A model generated the notes under the pieces. That model did no database searches, was not told where the DNA came from, and saw only the letters and a list, made by a program, of their open reading frames with translations. From assembly GCF_000003815.2 (NCBI RefSeq), contig NC_049993.1:20125071-20189070 (forward strand): a DNA stretch of 64,000 nt, in the 5' to 3' direction. The number at the start of each line of letters is the position of its first letter. The stretch's first letter is position 1. The translations under genes were made by a program, and so were the position numbers. This DNA comes from Branchiostoma floridae (lineage: Eukaryota > Chordata > Leptocardii > Amphioxiformes > Branchiostomatidae). Positions 53,258-63,335 of this stretch are shown here, in pieces.

Positions 53258-53600
53258 AACAGCCTATGTTCTTCAGTAGAAAGAACGCAACCTTGAACGT
53301 GAACTTGGTCGAACTTTGCCAGTCGACGGCCACCAAGCTAGCAAAAGCGACAAAGACTGTCCAGAATTTACCCGTCTCGGTGAAACAAAAACTCTGACAA
53401 CGCACTCTTTGGCACCGAATTAAAGTATTATCTTCTCGGCGATTGTAGTTGAAGTTTCTAGGAGGATTATTCCTTCTCCTGGGCGGAAAACGTTAAAATT
53501 ATAACAAGTGTTCAGCTGTCAACATTTTCGGACCGTCCGCCATTTTGTGCCAAGTCTCGCATATCAGTTCTCGCGAGAACGCCGGCAGGACGAAACCATT
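53258..53600 (-). promoter_or_regulatory. IPO13 5' UTR and likely TATA-less promoter
   Basis: A YY1-type site (AAAATGGCGG on the minus strand, complement of 53537-53546) lies about 280 bp upstream of the ATG. The palindrome TCTCGCGAGA lies at 53569-53578. Both are typical of housekeeping, TATA-less and often bidirectional promoters, which fits a karyopherin gene. The transcription start is inferred to be near 53540. Confidence 0.6.
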
Positions 53601-53815
53601 CAGTCACAGGGAAAAACACCTGTCAGTTGTTTAAAAAATGAAAAATCGAGCACTCTGTCGGTATTTTCCACTAGTAGGTCGATAAACTAAATACAAGATA
53701 TTCCTGCAATCAAATCGATAGAAATTTACCGATTCGTAAGACGTTCATCATATGCAAATATGTAACTATAATGTTAACTTATATAGCATAAGTTTCCACC
53801 AATAGACTTTCTTTT

Positions 53816-53873
53816 CTGTATCTGTATCTGTATCTGTATCTGTATCTGTATCTGTATCTGTATCTGTATCTAT
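53816..53873. repeat. (CTGTAT)n microsatellite
   Basis: About nine CTGTAT units, just left of the BEL/Pao insertion. Confidence 0.97.
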
Positions 53874-53911
53874 ATAGCCGGTATAACCGCCGTTCGGCGT
53901 AACACACCAGC

Positions 53912-54582
53912 TGTTATCGCCAACTTACAGTTTTCAATTTGCCGCCTTTAGTTTTTAGATTAGCATAAGTTATCTCCCGCCAAAGTTACTTCCTGCCTGA
54001 CTTGTAGCCAGGGGAAGCTCCAGCTAGGGAGCCCAGGGGCGGCTGGAGCTTAGAACAGAAGGAAGCCCGCGCAGAAGGAAGACAGAGGGCAGAAAAGGCC
54101 TGGAGAACAACTCTAGGAAAATTGGGCCTGGTGGAGATCAACCCCAGGAAACTTAGGCCTAGAGATTATTTCTCCAGGAAATTTAGGCTTGGAGACAAGT
54201 GTACTCCAAGAAGAAGAAGAAGAAGAAGAAGGCATCAGAGGACAGTCAGCCAGTAGCCGGGAGACCAGACTAAGTTTTACGATTAAGAGCTCACCTTGGA
54301 ATATACAAGAACTGAGAAGAATCACAGGACACAGGAATTCACTGAGGACACAACAAGGGACCCACTTAAGAAGATTCAGACAAGGGGATAAAACCAGAAC
54401 TTTCCAGTTTAGTTGGCGGCCTTTGTACAATTACTAACACTGCTAGATTAAACCGTCAAAACGTAAGTCTGCGAGTGCGTGTCCTCTCTCTCAAGACTCC
54501 TCAGCAAAGACAAGGTGAGTTCAGTCAAAACATTCTCTAGACCCCGACCCTGGCTGAAGCGCTGAGAGTCAGCGCGCTTACA
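53912..54582 (+). repeat. BEL/Pao 5' LTR
   Basis: 671 bp, TG...CA ends. It contains an (AAG)n run at 54211-54230. Open frames within it (on both strands) recur exactly in the 3' LTR and are not genes. Confidence 0.97.
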
Positions 54583-55226
54583 GTAAAACTTAGTGGTCCT
54601 GGAAGGATTCAAGTAAAAACTGTTGGTCATAGGAGACCATAGGACTCAAGTAAAACTTATGGTCGACAGGAACCAGTAAAACTGGTTATAGGACTCTAAC
54701 GAGTAAAACTTATTGGTCAAGGACTCTACCGAGTGAAAGTACCAAGAGAACTGTCGCTAAAGTGGTATGCAGTTCGAAGGATTACAGCAAAGGGCTGTGA
54801 ATATTAAGGAATTGTCTGTCGAGGCTAGCAAGGCCTGCAAGTGTTATCTACAGGAAACAAAGGCCTCTTGAGTAGGTTGACATATCCGAATGTGGTTGAT
54901 GATTGATGACCTAACTCAGAGGAAGTAGCAACCCCTTGCAGCAGGTCACCTTACCGTAAAACAGATAATTGTTGCAAGAAGTTACCATTGTCTGTTTATG
55001 CGTCTGAAAGGGGAAGAATTTAACCTTTTCAGAATTTAGTCCGACTGTCAAGTGCAAGGACATTGGGTAATCGTGTATTGTATTACATCGCATGTGAATA
55101 CCTCTGTACAACGACAAATACCACCAGACAGAACAATTAGCAGTTTTAGGGTATCCTGAGTGACAGCACAGCTGTGTGATCAGAACAGACCTCTGAAGGC
55201 CAAGCAAAACTTGGACAGTAAACAGA
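54583..55226 (+). other. BEL/Pao leader with degenerate direct repeats
   Basis: Between the LTR and the gag start there are about six imperfect repeats beginning AGTAAAACT (54582, 54612, 54649, 54675, 54702, 54732), several with TTGGTC and GGACTC. A primer-binding site normally starts with TGG near the LTR; TGGTCCTGG at about 54593 is a candidate, but I cannot assign the tRNA. Confidence 0.55.
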
Positions 55227-58200
55227 ATGGAGGAGAAGGACTCCTCTACAGTAGGTGTAGAGGGAGAAGAGAAAAATGAGGATCTACAAAAAAGAGTGCC
55301 TAAGAAGGCAGAGTGGCAAATAGTAGAAGAGAAGAGAAGAAAGAAAGTATTCAGATCCTCTGTGTTGGGAAAGCTTACGAGCAAGGCCAACGCAATAAAG
55401 TCCTGGATGGAAAGTCCAGAAAACAAGTGGTACGTACAAGGCGAGCTGACATTGTGGCGTGAGACGTATGAGGAATTGAAAGAAGCACATAGGCAATATC
55501 AGCTTACCCTGTCACCGGAACAGGCGGAAGAAGATAACAAGCAGTGGGCTGCTGACAAGTTTGAATCAGCAGAAATCTTCTATCACGAAGTGGAAAGGTG
55601 GATGGATATAAGTACAGATCACACAGAACCCCTCGGGGCAGATGGATTAAGTCTAACAGTCAAACCGTCGGACAGTGTTTCTCAAACAGGTTCACTAGGA
55701 AGGCGATCGGTTCAGAGTCGTACAAGTACAGCTTCTCGAGTAGACTCTGAAATTAAAAGGCTAGAGCTGATGGTCCAGGCCACTGCACTGCAGGAGAGAT
55801 TAGCTCTAGAAAGGAAGTCCTTGGAGATTGAACAGGAAAAACAGCTGTTAGCGATAAGGACTGAGATTTCCGTAGAGGATGCGAAGATCAAGATGTTCAA
55901 GGATATGGAAGAGCAGGAGCTCAGAGGTGATAAACACGGCGGGGAAGAACATCCCAAGTGGCGTTCACCTGTCTTGGATCCCAACATCCTCAGCTATGTA
56001 CCTCGTCAAGTAAAGCAAGAAGAACAGGGGCATAGCGTACTCTGGACGGCTACAGATAAGACAAGGCCGAAGCGTGAGTATAGTAACTCGGAGCGAAGGG
56101 ATCACAATCTTGGCTACAGTGCTTTGAGGATGCCAAGCGGTCGCACACTGTACCAGCCTCCAGTTCGTACACCTCAGCAACCCCCAAACGCCACAAACGA
56201 CATGTTGCAAACAAGTACAACTCTGCCACCTGAACCAAAGCAGAACATCTCCGTCAGCAAAGGATTACCACAGCATGTTGACAACGTGGTAAGTCAGCAA
56301 AGAAGTGAGCAAGGGAACACAGTCACCACAACCCCTGAGGAGTTTCTGCAAGGGCTAGTGAGTGCACAGGCAGAGGTCACCAAGCTGATGGTGGAACACA
56401 ACAAACAAGCCAGCCTGCCAACGAGAGCTATCAGTGTTTTCGATGGTGACCCACTGAAGTACACAACATTCGTAAGGACATTCAAACATGCGATAGAAGA
56501 CAAGACATCAGATGCAGAAGACCGTTTGTCATATCTACAACAGTATACCAGAGGGGAGGCCAAGAAGATTGTGGACAGCTGTTTCCTAATGGATCCTGAA
56601 GAAGGATTCAGGAAAGCAAAGGAATCCCTACAAGAAAGGTATGGGACACCCCACAAGATATCTCGGGCGTACTCCATGCAAGTCTCCAAGTGGCCAGAGA
56701 TCAAGGCAGAAGACAAAGCGGCCTTGAAGAATTTCGTCTTGTTCTTAATGGAATGTAAAAACGCCATGAGTGGAGACAGGTACCTGAGAGAGTTGGATCA
56801 TTATTCCAACATCAAGTTGCTTGTGGACAAGCTTCCTTTCAAGCTAAGAGAAAGGTGGAGAAGGCACTCTCACGGAATAGTGAAGGAACGCTCAGTCACT
56901 TTCAGTGACTTTGCTGCCTTCGTGCAGAAAGAAGAAGACGTGGTCTCTAATGAGGTCTTTGGCGATCTCAACAACAGAGAGAAGAGCCAGAGTTCTAGCT
57001 TCAAACAGAAGTATGGACCTAGGAGGGGTTCAAGCTTAGCAGTAGCTATGGCAACAGACAGTGCAGAAACTGAGTCTACAGGTGGCTGTCTGTACTGTGC
57101 GAAAACCAATCATTGCCTGAGCGACTGTAGGGTGCTCGGCGCCAAACCAATGGACGAACGCCTGCGGTACATCAAAGGCCAAGGTTTGTGCTTTGGTTGC
57201 TTGAAAGCTACAACACACATGGCGAGGGACTGCAGGCAGCGGGCAGAGTGTAAGAGGTGTCAAAAATCTCACCCTACTGTGTTACACCGGGATGCTGGAA
57301 CGGTACCCAAGAAGACGGCTGCAGTAGGACGAGTACTACGCACCGGATGTAGCTGGGAAGGAGTGCCACCGATAATTCCTGTGAAGGTCCGCAGCAAGAC
57401 CACAAACATCACAGTCGAAACATATGCTTTCTTGGACTCGGGAAGCGATGTGGTATTCTGTACCGAGGCCTTAAAGGATCAGCTGAAGACAAGTGGCAGG
57501 AAAACAAAGTTGAAGCTGAATACAATTAATGACACCAAAGCAGTGCAGAGCGAAGTCCTGCATGACCTAGAGGTCATGGACTTGAAAGGGGAAAACACAA
57601 TCCCCATAGCAACAGCATACACGCAAAAGAAAATACCTGCATCCAAGACAAACATCATAACGACGAAGGACCTTACGGCATGGCCATATCTCAATGAGGT
57701 AGACGTGCCTCAGATTGATGCAGAAATTGGATTGTTAATTGGTAACAACGTGCCTAAGGCTGTAGAGCCCTGGCAGGTAGTCCACAGTCAAGGCGGAGGT
57801 CCATACGCCATCAGGACGGTACTAGGATGGTCAGTAAATGGACCCCTCAAGGGGGCCAGTGATGACAAGGCTAATGTCAACAGAATCAGTCTGGATCAAC
57901 AGCTGACAGAGTATTTCAACAATGATTTCAACGAAACAAAGGATGATAAGAAAGAAATGTCAGTGGAAGATCAAAGGTTTATGAAGATCGTATCAGAAGG
58001 CACGAAGAAAGAAGATGGCCATTATCAGATTCCGTTACCCTTCAGAAACGGTCCACCAGAGCTGCCAAACAACAAGCAAGTAGCCCTTCAAAGAGCTAAC
58101 CATCTAAGAAGGAAGATGACGAAAAATGGCAGCTTCCAAGAAGAATACACCCTGTTCATGCAGAAAATAATAGAAAAGGGCTACGCGGAACGGGTACCCA

Positions 58201-61196
58201 CAGAACAGCTGAAGACTGAGTCAGGCCGGGTATGGTACGTTCCCCACCACGGGGTGTACCATCCGCAAAAGGGAAAGATGCGAGTTGTCTTTGACTGCGC
58301 CGCATCCTACGCCGGCACCTCCCTCAACAAGGAGCTGCTTCAGGGTCCAGATCTGACCAGCACGCTGTTCGGAGTGTTAACTCGGTTCAGACAGGAACCC
58401 GTGGCCTTGATGGCAGATATTGAAGCAATGTTCTCCCAGGTTAAAGTACCATCAGAGGACAGGGATTATCAGCGCTTCATGTGGTGGCCGGAGGGTCAGA
58501 TAAACAAACCGCTGGAAGAGTATCGTATGACAGTGCACGTGTTTGGTGCGACGTCCTCCCCTAGCTGTGCCAACTACGCTTTGAAAAGATTGGCGGATGA
58601 CTGCAAGGATCAGTATGATGAAGAAGTGCTGAAAGCAATCAAAGGTGATTTCTATGTTGATGACCTGTTAAAATCAACAGAAACTGTAGAGAAAGGACAG
58701 TGTTTGGCCGAGGATATCCGAAGTGTGTGTGGCACTGGAGGTTTTAGGCTGACTAAATGGATCAGCAATTATCAGCAAGTTATCAAGGCTGTACCAGTGA
58801 CTGAGAGGGCGGAGGAAGTTAAGAACCTAGACCTGAAATATAACAGTATGCCCACAGAAAGAGCACTGGGTATGCTGTGGAATGTGCAAACTGACACGCT
58901 GGGCTACCGAACCCTCAGTACAGAAAAGCCGGCCACGAGAAGGGGAATATTGTCAGTGGTCAGCTCCTTCTACGACCCCTTGGGAATGGTAGCACCAGCA
59001 CTCTTACCGCCAAAGATGATCCTGCAGGATCTCTGCAAAGAAAGTCTGGGCTGGGATGATGAAATACCGGAAAAACACTTCAATGCCTGGCAAGAGTGGG
59101 AGAGTGACCTACAGTTGCTTAGCAGCAAATTCGAGGTGGACAGGTGTTTGAAACCAAGAGGATTTGGAACACCTACATCTGTACAGCTTCACCATTTTGC
59201 AGATGCTAGTGAGGTTGGATACGGCACTGCATCGTATGTTAGAATGGAAAACCAAGAGGGCAAAGTCCATTGCACGCTACTTGTGGGAAAATCACGAGTG
59301 ACGCCGCTAAAGAAGATCACCATACCACGACTGGAACTTAATGCGGCAGTAGTTGCAGTCCGCGTGGACTCAATGCTCAAGAGAGAGTTAGACCTCAAGG
59401 TGGACAGAACGCATTTCTGGACCGACAGTACTACAGTTCTCAAGTACATCAACAATGAGACGTCCAGATTCCACACTTTCGTGGCGAACAGGCTCGCAAC
59501 CATAAGACAGGTATCAAGTCCGAGACAGTGGCGCTACGTTGAGTCTGGTTTGAACCCCGCGGATGATGCATCAAGAGGTCAACCCATACAAGACTTCATC
59601 GAGAATGAGCGATGGCTAAAGGGGCCACAGTTCCTGTGGCAAGAAGAGAGCCGGTGGCCAAGCCAACCGGACATTATAAGGGTTAATGACCCACAGCTCG
59701 ACCCGGAGATAAAGGTGCATGCAATAGTGGCACAAGAAGTTGAACAGGAGAACCCAGTTGACAAACTTCTACGCCATTACTCGAGCTGGCACCGACTGAA
59801 GAAGGCTATAGCTTGGCTAGTAAAGGTACGCCAAGCCTTGTTGACAAAGAAGAAGCCACTGAGTCCAACATGCTATGATTTGGAACAAGCAGAGTTGATT
59901 ATCATAAAGCATGTGCAAATGAAGTACAAAGAAGAAGGGATGAGCAGTACCGTCAGAAAGCTGGATCCTAAGTTGGATGCTAAAGGCATCCTTCGAGTGG
60001 GAGGAAGACTGGGAAGATCAACCTTGCCAGTGGAAACAAAACATCCCATACTGCTTCCAAAGAAGTCAAGAGCAGCAGAGCTTATGCTTCAAGAGCTCCA
60101 CAGTAACGTGGGACACATGGGAAGGGAATACGTAATAGCCCTGGCAAGAAAACGGTACTGGATACCCAAGATCAACTCCTTAGTGAGAAAGGTGATAAGC
60201 AAATGTGTCGTCTGTCGCAGACAGCGCGGCAAGCCAGGAGAGCAGAAGATGGCGGACTTGCCATCACATCGTGTAACACCAGATGAACCACCATTTACCA
60301 GAGTCGGTGTAGACTACTTCGGACCGATAGAGGTCAAGAGAGGCCGCAGCACCGTGAAGCGCTATGGAGTAATATGCACGTGTATGGCGACTCGCGCTGT
60401 ACATATTGAAAAGGCAGACTCACTAGATACAGACTCGTGTATCAGTGCACTTAGGAGGTTCGTCGCTCGTCGCGGACAAGTAAAGCAGATATGGTCTGAT
60501 AACGGAACAAATCTAGTAGGGGCCAAGGCTGAGATGGAGAAGGAGATAAAGAAATGGAACGAGCGCCAGATAAGTGAGACCATGCTGAAGAAGAATGTGG
60601 ATTGGAGATTCAACCCACCTACAGGCTCACACTTCGGAGGAGTCTGGGAGCGCCAAATACGCTCCATAAGACAAGTTCTCAATGCTATAAGCAAACAGAA
60701 ACTACAAGATGATGAGGGTTTGCGTACCCTGTTCTGTGAAGTGGAATACATCATCAACGGCAGACCCATAACGGCGGTCAGCATGGACATTAACGATGTT
60801 GAAGCGCTCACACCAAACCATTTGTTGACAATGAGGTCGGGACCAAGCTTGCCACCAAGCTTGACAGACAAGAGCGACCTGTACGCTAAAAGGCGCTGGA
60901 AGCAAGTACAATACCTCGCCGACCAATTTTGGAAGAGGTGGACCAGAGAGTACCTCACAGCTCTACAGGAACGCCAGAAGTGGGGCAAGGTTAGAAGAAA
61001 CTTTGCAGTAGGAGACATCGTGATAATGAAGGACGATCAAACACCGAGAGGCGCATGGCCGCTGGGCAAAATAGTGCAAGTCATGCCCGACAGACGTGGA
61101 CTAGTGCGTCGAGTGCAGGTCAAGACCCAGCGTAACATCCTGGAGCGACCGATTGACAAACTAGTATGTATTCTGCCGGAGGACGAACAGCCGTAG
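55227..61196 (+). CDS. BEL/Pao gag-pol polyprotein (1989 aa, intact)
   Basis: Single frame with no internal stop. An N-terminal charged coiled-coil region (about 180-240) precedes the gag-like DUF1759 region starting at VFDGDPLKYTTF (about 404). Two zinc knuckles follow: C621-X2-C-X4-H-X4-C and a CX2CX5HX4C (about 655-670). The aspartic protease has LDSGSD (D737). The reverse transcriptase spans about 1010-1150 with YVDD at 1143-1146, followed by the Pao/A17 region and RNase H (FADAS, D1326; TDSTT near 1400). The integrase has an HHCC zinc finger (H1625, H1630, C1660, C1663) and a D1696-D1758-E1808 core (GVDYFG, SDNGTN, GGVWE). It ends in a DUF5641-like domain. There is no envelope gene. The start is the first in-frame ATG after the leader. 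Domain names are from motif recognition. Confidence 0.96.
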   Translation: MEEKDSSTVGVEGEEKNEDLQKRVPKKAEWQIVEEKRRKKVFRSSVLGKLTSKANAIKSWMESPENKWYVQGELTLWRETYEELKEAHRQYQLTLSPEQAEEDNKQWAADKFESAEIFYHEVERWMDISTDHTEPLGADGLSLTVKPSDSVSQTGSLGRRSVQSRTSTASRVDSEIKRLELMVQATALQERLALERKSLEIEQEKQLLAIRTEISVEDAKIKMFKDMEEQELRGDKHGGEEHPKWRSPVLDPNILSYVPRQVKQEEQGHSVLWTATDKTRPKREYSNSERRDHNLGYSALRMPSGRTLYQPPVRTPQQPPNATNDMLQTSTTLPPEPKQNISVSKGLPQHVDNVVSQQRSEQGNTVTTTPEEFLQGLVSAQAEVTKLMVEHNKQASLPTRAISVFDGDPLKYTTFVRTFKHAIEDKTSDAEDRLSYLQQYTRGEAKKIVDSCFLMDPEEGFRKAKESLQERYGTPHKISRAYSMQVSKWPEIKAEDKAALKNFVLFLMECKNAMSGDRYLRELDHYSNIKLLVDKLPFKLRERWRRHSHGIVKERSVTFSDFAAFVQKEEDVVSNEVFGDLNNREKSQSSSFKQKYGPRRGSSLAVAMATDSAETESTGGCLYCAKTNHCLSDCRVLGAKPMDERLRYIKGQGLCFGCLKATTHMARDCRQRAECKRCQKSHPTVLHRDAGTVPKKTAAVGRVLRTGCSWEGVPPIIPVKVRSKTTNITVETYAFLDSGSDVVFCTEALKDQLKTSGRKTKLKLNTINDTKAVQSEVLHDLEVMDLKGENTIPIATAYTQKKIPASKTNIITTKDLTAWPYLNEVDVPQIDAEIGLLIGNNVPKAVEPWQVVHSQGGGPYAIRTVLGWSVNGPLKGASDDKANVNRISLDQQLTEYFNNDFNETKDDKKEMSVEDQRFMKIVSEGTKKEDGHYQIPLPFRNGPPELPNNKQVALQRANHLRRKMTKNGSFQEEYTLFMQKIIEKGYAERVPTEQLKTESGRVWYVPHHGVYHPQKGKMRVVFDCAASYAGTSLNKELLQGPDLTSTLFGVLTRFRQEPVALMADIEAMFSQVKVPSEDRDYQRFMWWPEGQINKPLEEYRMTVHVFGATSSPSCANYALKRLADDCKDQYDEEVLKAIKGDFYVDDLLKSTETVEKGQCLAEDIRSVCGTGGFRLTKWISNYQQVIKAVPVTERAEEVKNLDLKYNSMPTERALGMLWNVQTDTLGYRTLSTEKPATRRGILSVVSSFYDPLGMVAPALLPPKMILQDLCKESLGWDDEIPEKHFNAWQEWESDLQLLSSKFEVDRCLKPRGFGTPTSVQLHHFADASEVGYGTASYVRMENQEGKVHCTLLVGKSRVTPLKKITIPRLELNAAVVAVRVDSMLKRELDLKVDRTHFWTDSTTVLKYINNETSRFHTFVANRLATIRQVSSPRQWRYVESGLNPADDASRGQPIQDFIENERWLKGPQFLWQEESRWPSQPDIIRVNDPQLDPEIKVHAIVAQEVEQENPVDKLLRHYSSWHRLKKAIAWLVKVRQALLTKKKPLSPTCYDLEQAELIIIKHVQMKYKEEGMSSTVRKLDPKLDAKGILRVGGRLGRSTLPVETKHPILLPKKSRAAELMLQELHSNVGHMGREYVIALARKRYWIPKINSLVRKVISKCVVCRRQRGKPGEQKMADLPSHRVTPDEPPFTRVGVDYFGPIEVKRGRSTVKRYGVICTCMATRAVHIEKADSLDTDSCISALRRFVARRGQVKQIWSDNGTNLVGAKAEMEKEIKKWNERQISETMLKKNVDWRFNPPTGSHFGGVWERQIRSIRQVLNAISKQKLQDDEGLRTLFCEVEYIINGRPITAVSMDINDVEALTPNHLLTMRSGPSLPPSLTDKSDLYAKRRWKQVQYLADQFWKRWTREYLTALQERQKWGKVRRNFAVGDIVIMKDDQTPRGAWPLGKIVQVMPDRRGLVRRVQVKTQRNILERPIDKLVCILPEDEQP

Positions 61197-61456
61197 ATGA
61201 TCAAGATCAAACCAACAACCTGAATTCCAGGAGGATCACGTGGTCATGTTCGAACTTTAATACTCTAAGAAACTTGTATGCATGTGCAACGTAGTGAAGT
61301 AGACAACCCTATATGGACTTCAGCCAAGCTTATTTCAATTGCATGATATTTCTACTAACAACTATTTGAAACACAGTATAGTCATTGTGTAAGGAAGTTG
61401 GCTTTATTACATGTATGTAATGTAAAATTGTCGTAAAACGGACAATTGGGGGCCAG
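61197..61456 (+). other. BEL/Pao 3' untranslated region
   Basis: 260 bp between the gag-pol stop and the 3' LTR. A polypurine tract would lie just before 61457. The sequence there (ACAATTGGGGGCCAG) is only weakly polypurine. Confidence 0.8.
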
Positions 61457-62127
61457 TGTTATCGCCAACTTACAGTTTTCAATTTGCCGCCTTTAGTTTT
61501 TAGATTAGCATAAGTTATCTCCCGCCAAAGTTACTTCCTGCCTGACTTGTAGCCAGGGGAAGCTCCAGCTAGGGAGCCCAGGGGCGGCTGGAGCTTAGAA
61601 CAGAAGGAAGCCCGCGCAGAAGGAAGACAGAGGGCAGAAAAGGCCTGGAGAACAACTCTAGGAAAATTGGGCCTGGTGGAGATCAACCCCAGGAAACTTA
61701 GGCCTAGAGATTATTTCTCCAGGAAATTTAGGCTTGGAGACAAGTGTACTCCAAGAAGAAGAAGAAGAAGAAGAAGGCATCAGAGGACAGTCAGCCAGTA
61801 GCCGGGAGACCAGACTAAGTTTTACGATTAAGAGCTCACCTTGGAATATACAAGAACTGAGAAGAATCACAGGACACAGGAATTCACTGAGGACACAACA
61901 AGGGACCCACTTAAGAAGATTCAGACAAGGGGATAAAACCAGAACTTTCCAGTTTAGTTGGCGGCCTTTGTACAATTACTAACACTGCTAGATTAAACCG
62001 TCAAAACGTAAGTCTGCGAGTGCGTGTCCTCTCTCTCAAGACTCCTCAGCAAAGACAAGGTGAGTTCAGTCAAAACATTCTCTAGACCCCGACCCTGGCT
62101 GAAGCGCTGAGAGTCAGCGCGCTTACA
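61457..62127 (+). repeat. BEL/Pao 3' LTR
   Basis: 671 bp, seemingly identical to the 5' LTR, followed by the CCAGC duplication. Confidence 0.97.
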
Positions 62128-63335
62128 CCAGCTTCGCAGGCACGCGGCGCGGCAGCAGCTGGTTATATTACACCGAACAACCTGCCAACCTTCAAGAATG
62201 GACGCTGGACGCTGGTCATAGTTTTCCTTCTTTTTAATACCCCTGTGACGTGAGCGGGATAAAAAAAACAAGTCTATATATGGATCATTTCAATCCTTCT
62301 ACCTAGACCATCTTTCCCTCGATTTCCTATGTTTCTTATCCCCATTAACAATGGAGATTAATTGCTTGCTGTTTGAAATGCAAACCACGGGCACTGTTCT
62401 GTTGGCAATCTGATGATGTATACTAGTACATGCTTCCTTCTACCACTGAAAGTCCTAAACGTTTGTTCTACTGCCAAACTGTTTATTTCAATATATAGGT
62501 TGCACTGTTCTTGTTAACATCGCCTAGGCCATTGGTTTAACCCACGGAAAGAATAATGATACCATCACACATTTGATGTCTAAAAAGGCATAGTTAATCT
62601 GTGTTGTCTCGCTCTCTATCTGGGCAACTCGTCTGGAGCAATCGTAACTCTAGATCATGCTAATACTTTACTAATCTCCTCAGCAATGTACTCACAGCTT
62701 GAAGCTAGCAGGTGTGTCCAATGTTACCTAACGCACCCGAAATATCATCACTTTGTAATGTTTTTTTTTGGGGGGGGGTGGAGATATAGACGTTTGATAA
62801 CATAGATTGCTTAATTTTTCATAAATTTTTCACCACAGGGGCAACATGAATACGTCTAAATCTTGTTGTCTATGTAACCATGACAACAGTTGCTAGGGAA
62901 GTTAGTCGCTTTGGCTCTGGCAGATACAAAGAGTGGAAATCCCAATCAGTTTGGGCGAGCGTTTGGCATAAACCTCAGGCGCAGAACCTCTGCACGTGAA
63001 AAAGCCCAGCACACTTTTTTTCAGAAGAGTAGGCTTGGCTATAACCGTAGTGAAGCCGCAGCAGTGAGCTGCCAGTTATATGAAAACGTCTTAAGCTTCA
63101 TCTCAAACGTTTTGCTTCGAATGAGAAGATTCTTAGCACAGTAGAAGCCAGTTAATTGCACAACGGATTAACGCACACCTCTGTTGCACGGAATCCCAAA
63201 ATCCCAAACCGGTGCGTTCCAGCCAAATAGCTTTGCATTATTGCACAATCCGGATGATTGCATGAAATTCACTGGTAAAAAAGCCGTGCAATTAAGCGGC
63301 TTCTACTATTCTACTATAAAATCCCGATCACAAGG
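62128..63335 (+). promoter_or_regulatory. upstream region of the PTCHD-like gene, with an X-box
   Basis: No coding sequence is seen. The X-box-like GTAACCATGACAAC (62874-62887), followed by AGTTGCTAGG, lies about 450 bp before the start codon. A SINE-like fragment covers about 62960-63050. A small inverted-repeat element ends 30 bp before the ATG. The promoter is inferred from position only. Confidence 0.4.
63142..63305. mobile_element. small MITE next to the PTCHD-like start codon
   Basis: TAGAAGCCAGTTAATTGCAC at the left and GTGCAATTAAGCGGCTTCTA at the right are inverse copies, 164 bp in total. It probably supplies much of the 5' UTR of the following gene. Confidence 0.75.

Larger units (their letters stand above)
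53912..62127 (+). mobile_element. complete BEL/Pao LTR retrotransposon
   Basis: The element is 8,216 bp with two 671-bp LTRs (53912-54582 and 61457-62127) that start TGTTATCG and end GCTTACA. They appear identical by eye. The 5-bp target duplication CCAGC is at 53907-53911 and 62128-62132. One uninterrupted gag-pol frame lies inside. Identical LTRs and an open frame mean a very recent insertion that may still be mobile. It sits in the intergenic region between the IPO13 promoter and the PTCHD-like gene. Confidence 0.97.

Noticed and set aside
51756-52553. Several 100-230 aa frames rich in 'CLFVCLFV' or 'TNKQTNKQ'
   Set aside because: They arise from (GTTT)n/(AAAC)n tracts and exon 2 edge copies. 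Only 52300-52425 is a coding exon.
54113-54437. 105-aa and 82-aa frames, repeated at 61658-61982
   Set aside because: They lie within the two LTRs and are shared by identity of the LTRs, not because of coding constraint.
60362-61018. 218-aa minus-strand frame
   Set aside because: Antisense shadow of the intact BEL/Pao polyprotein.
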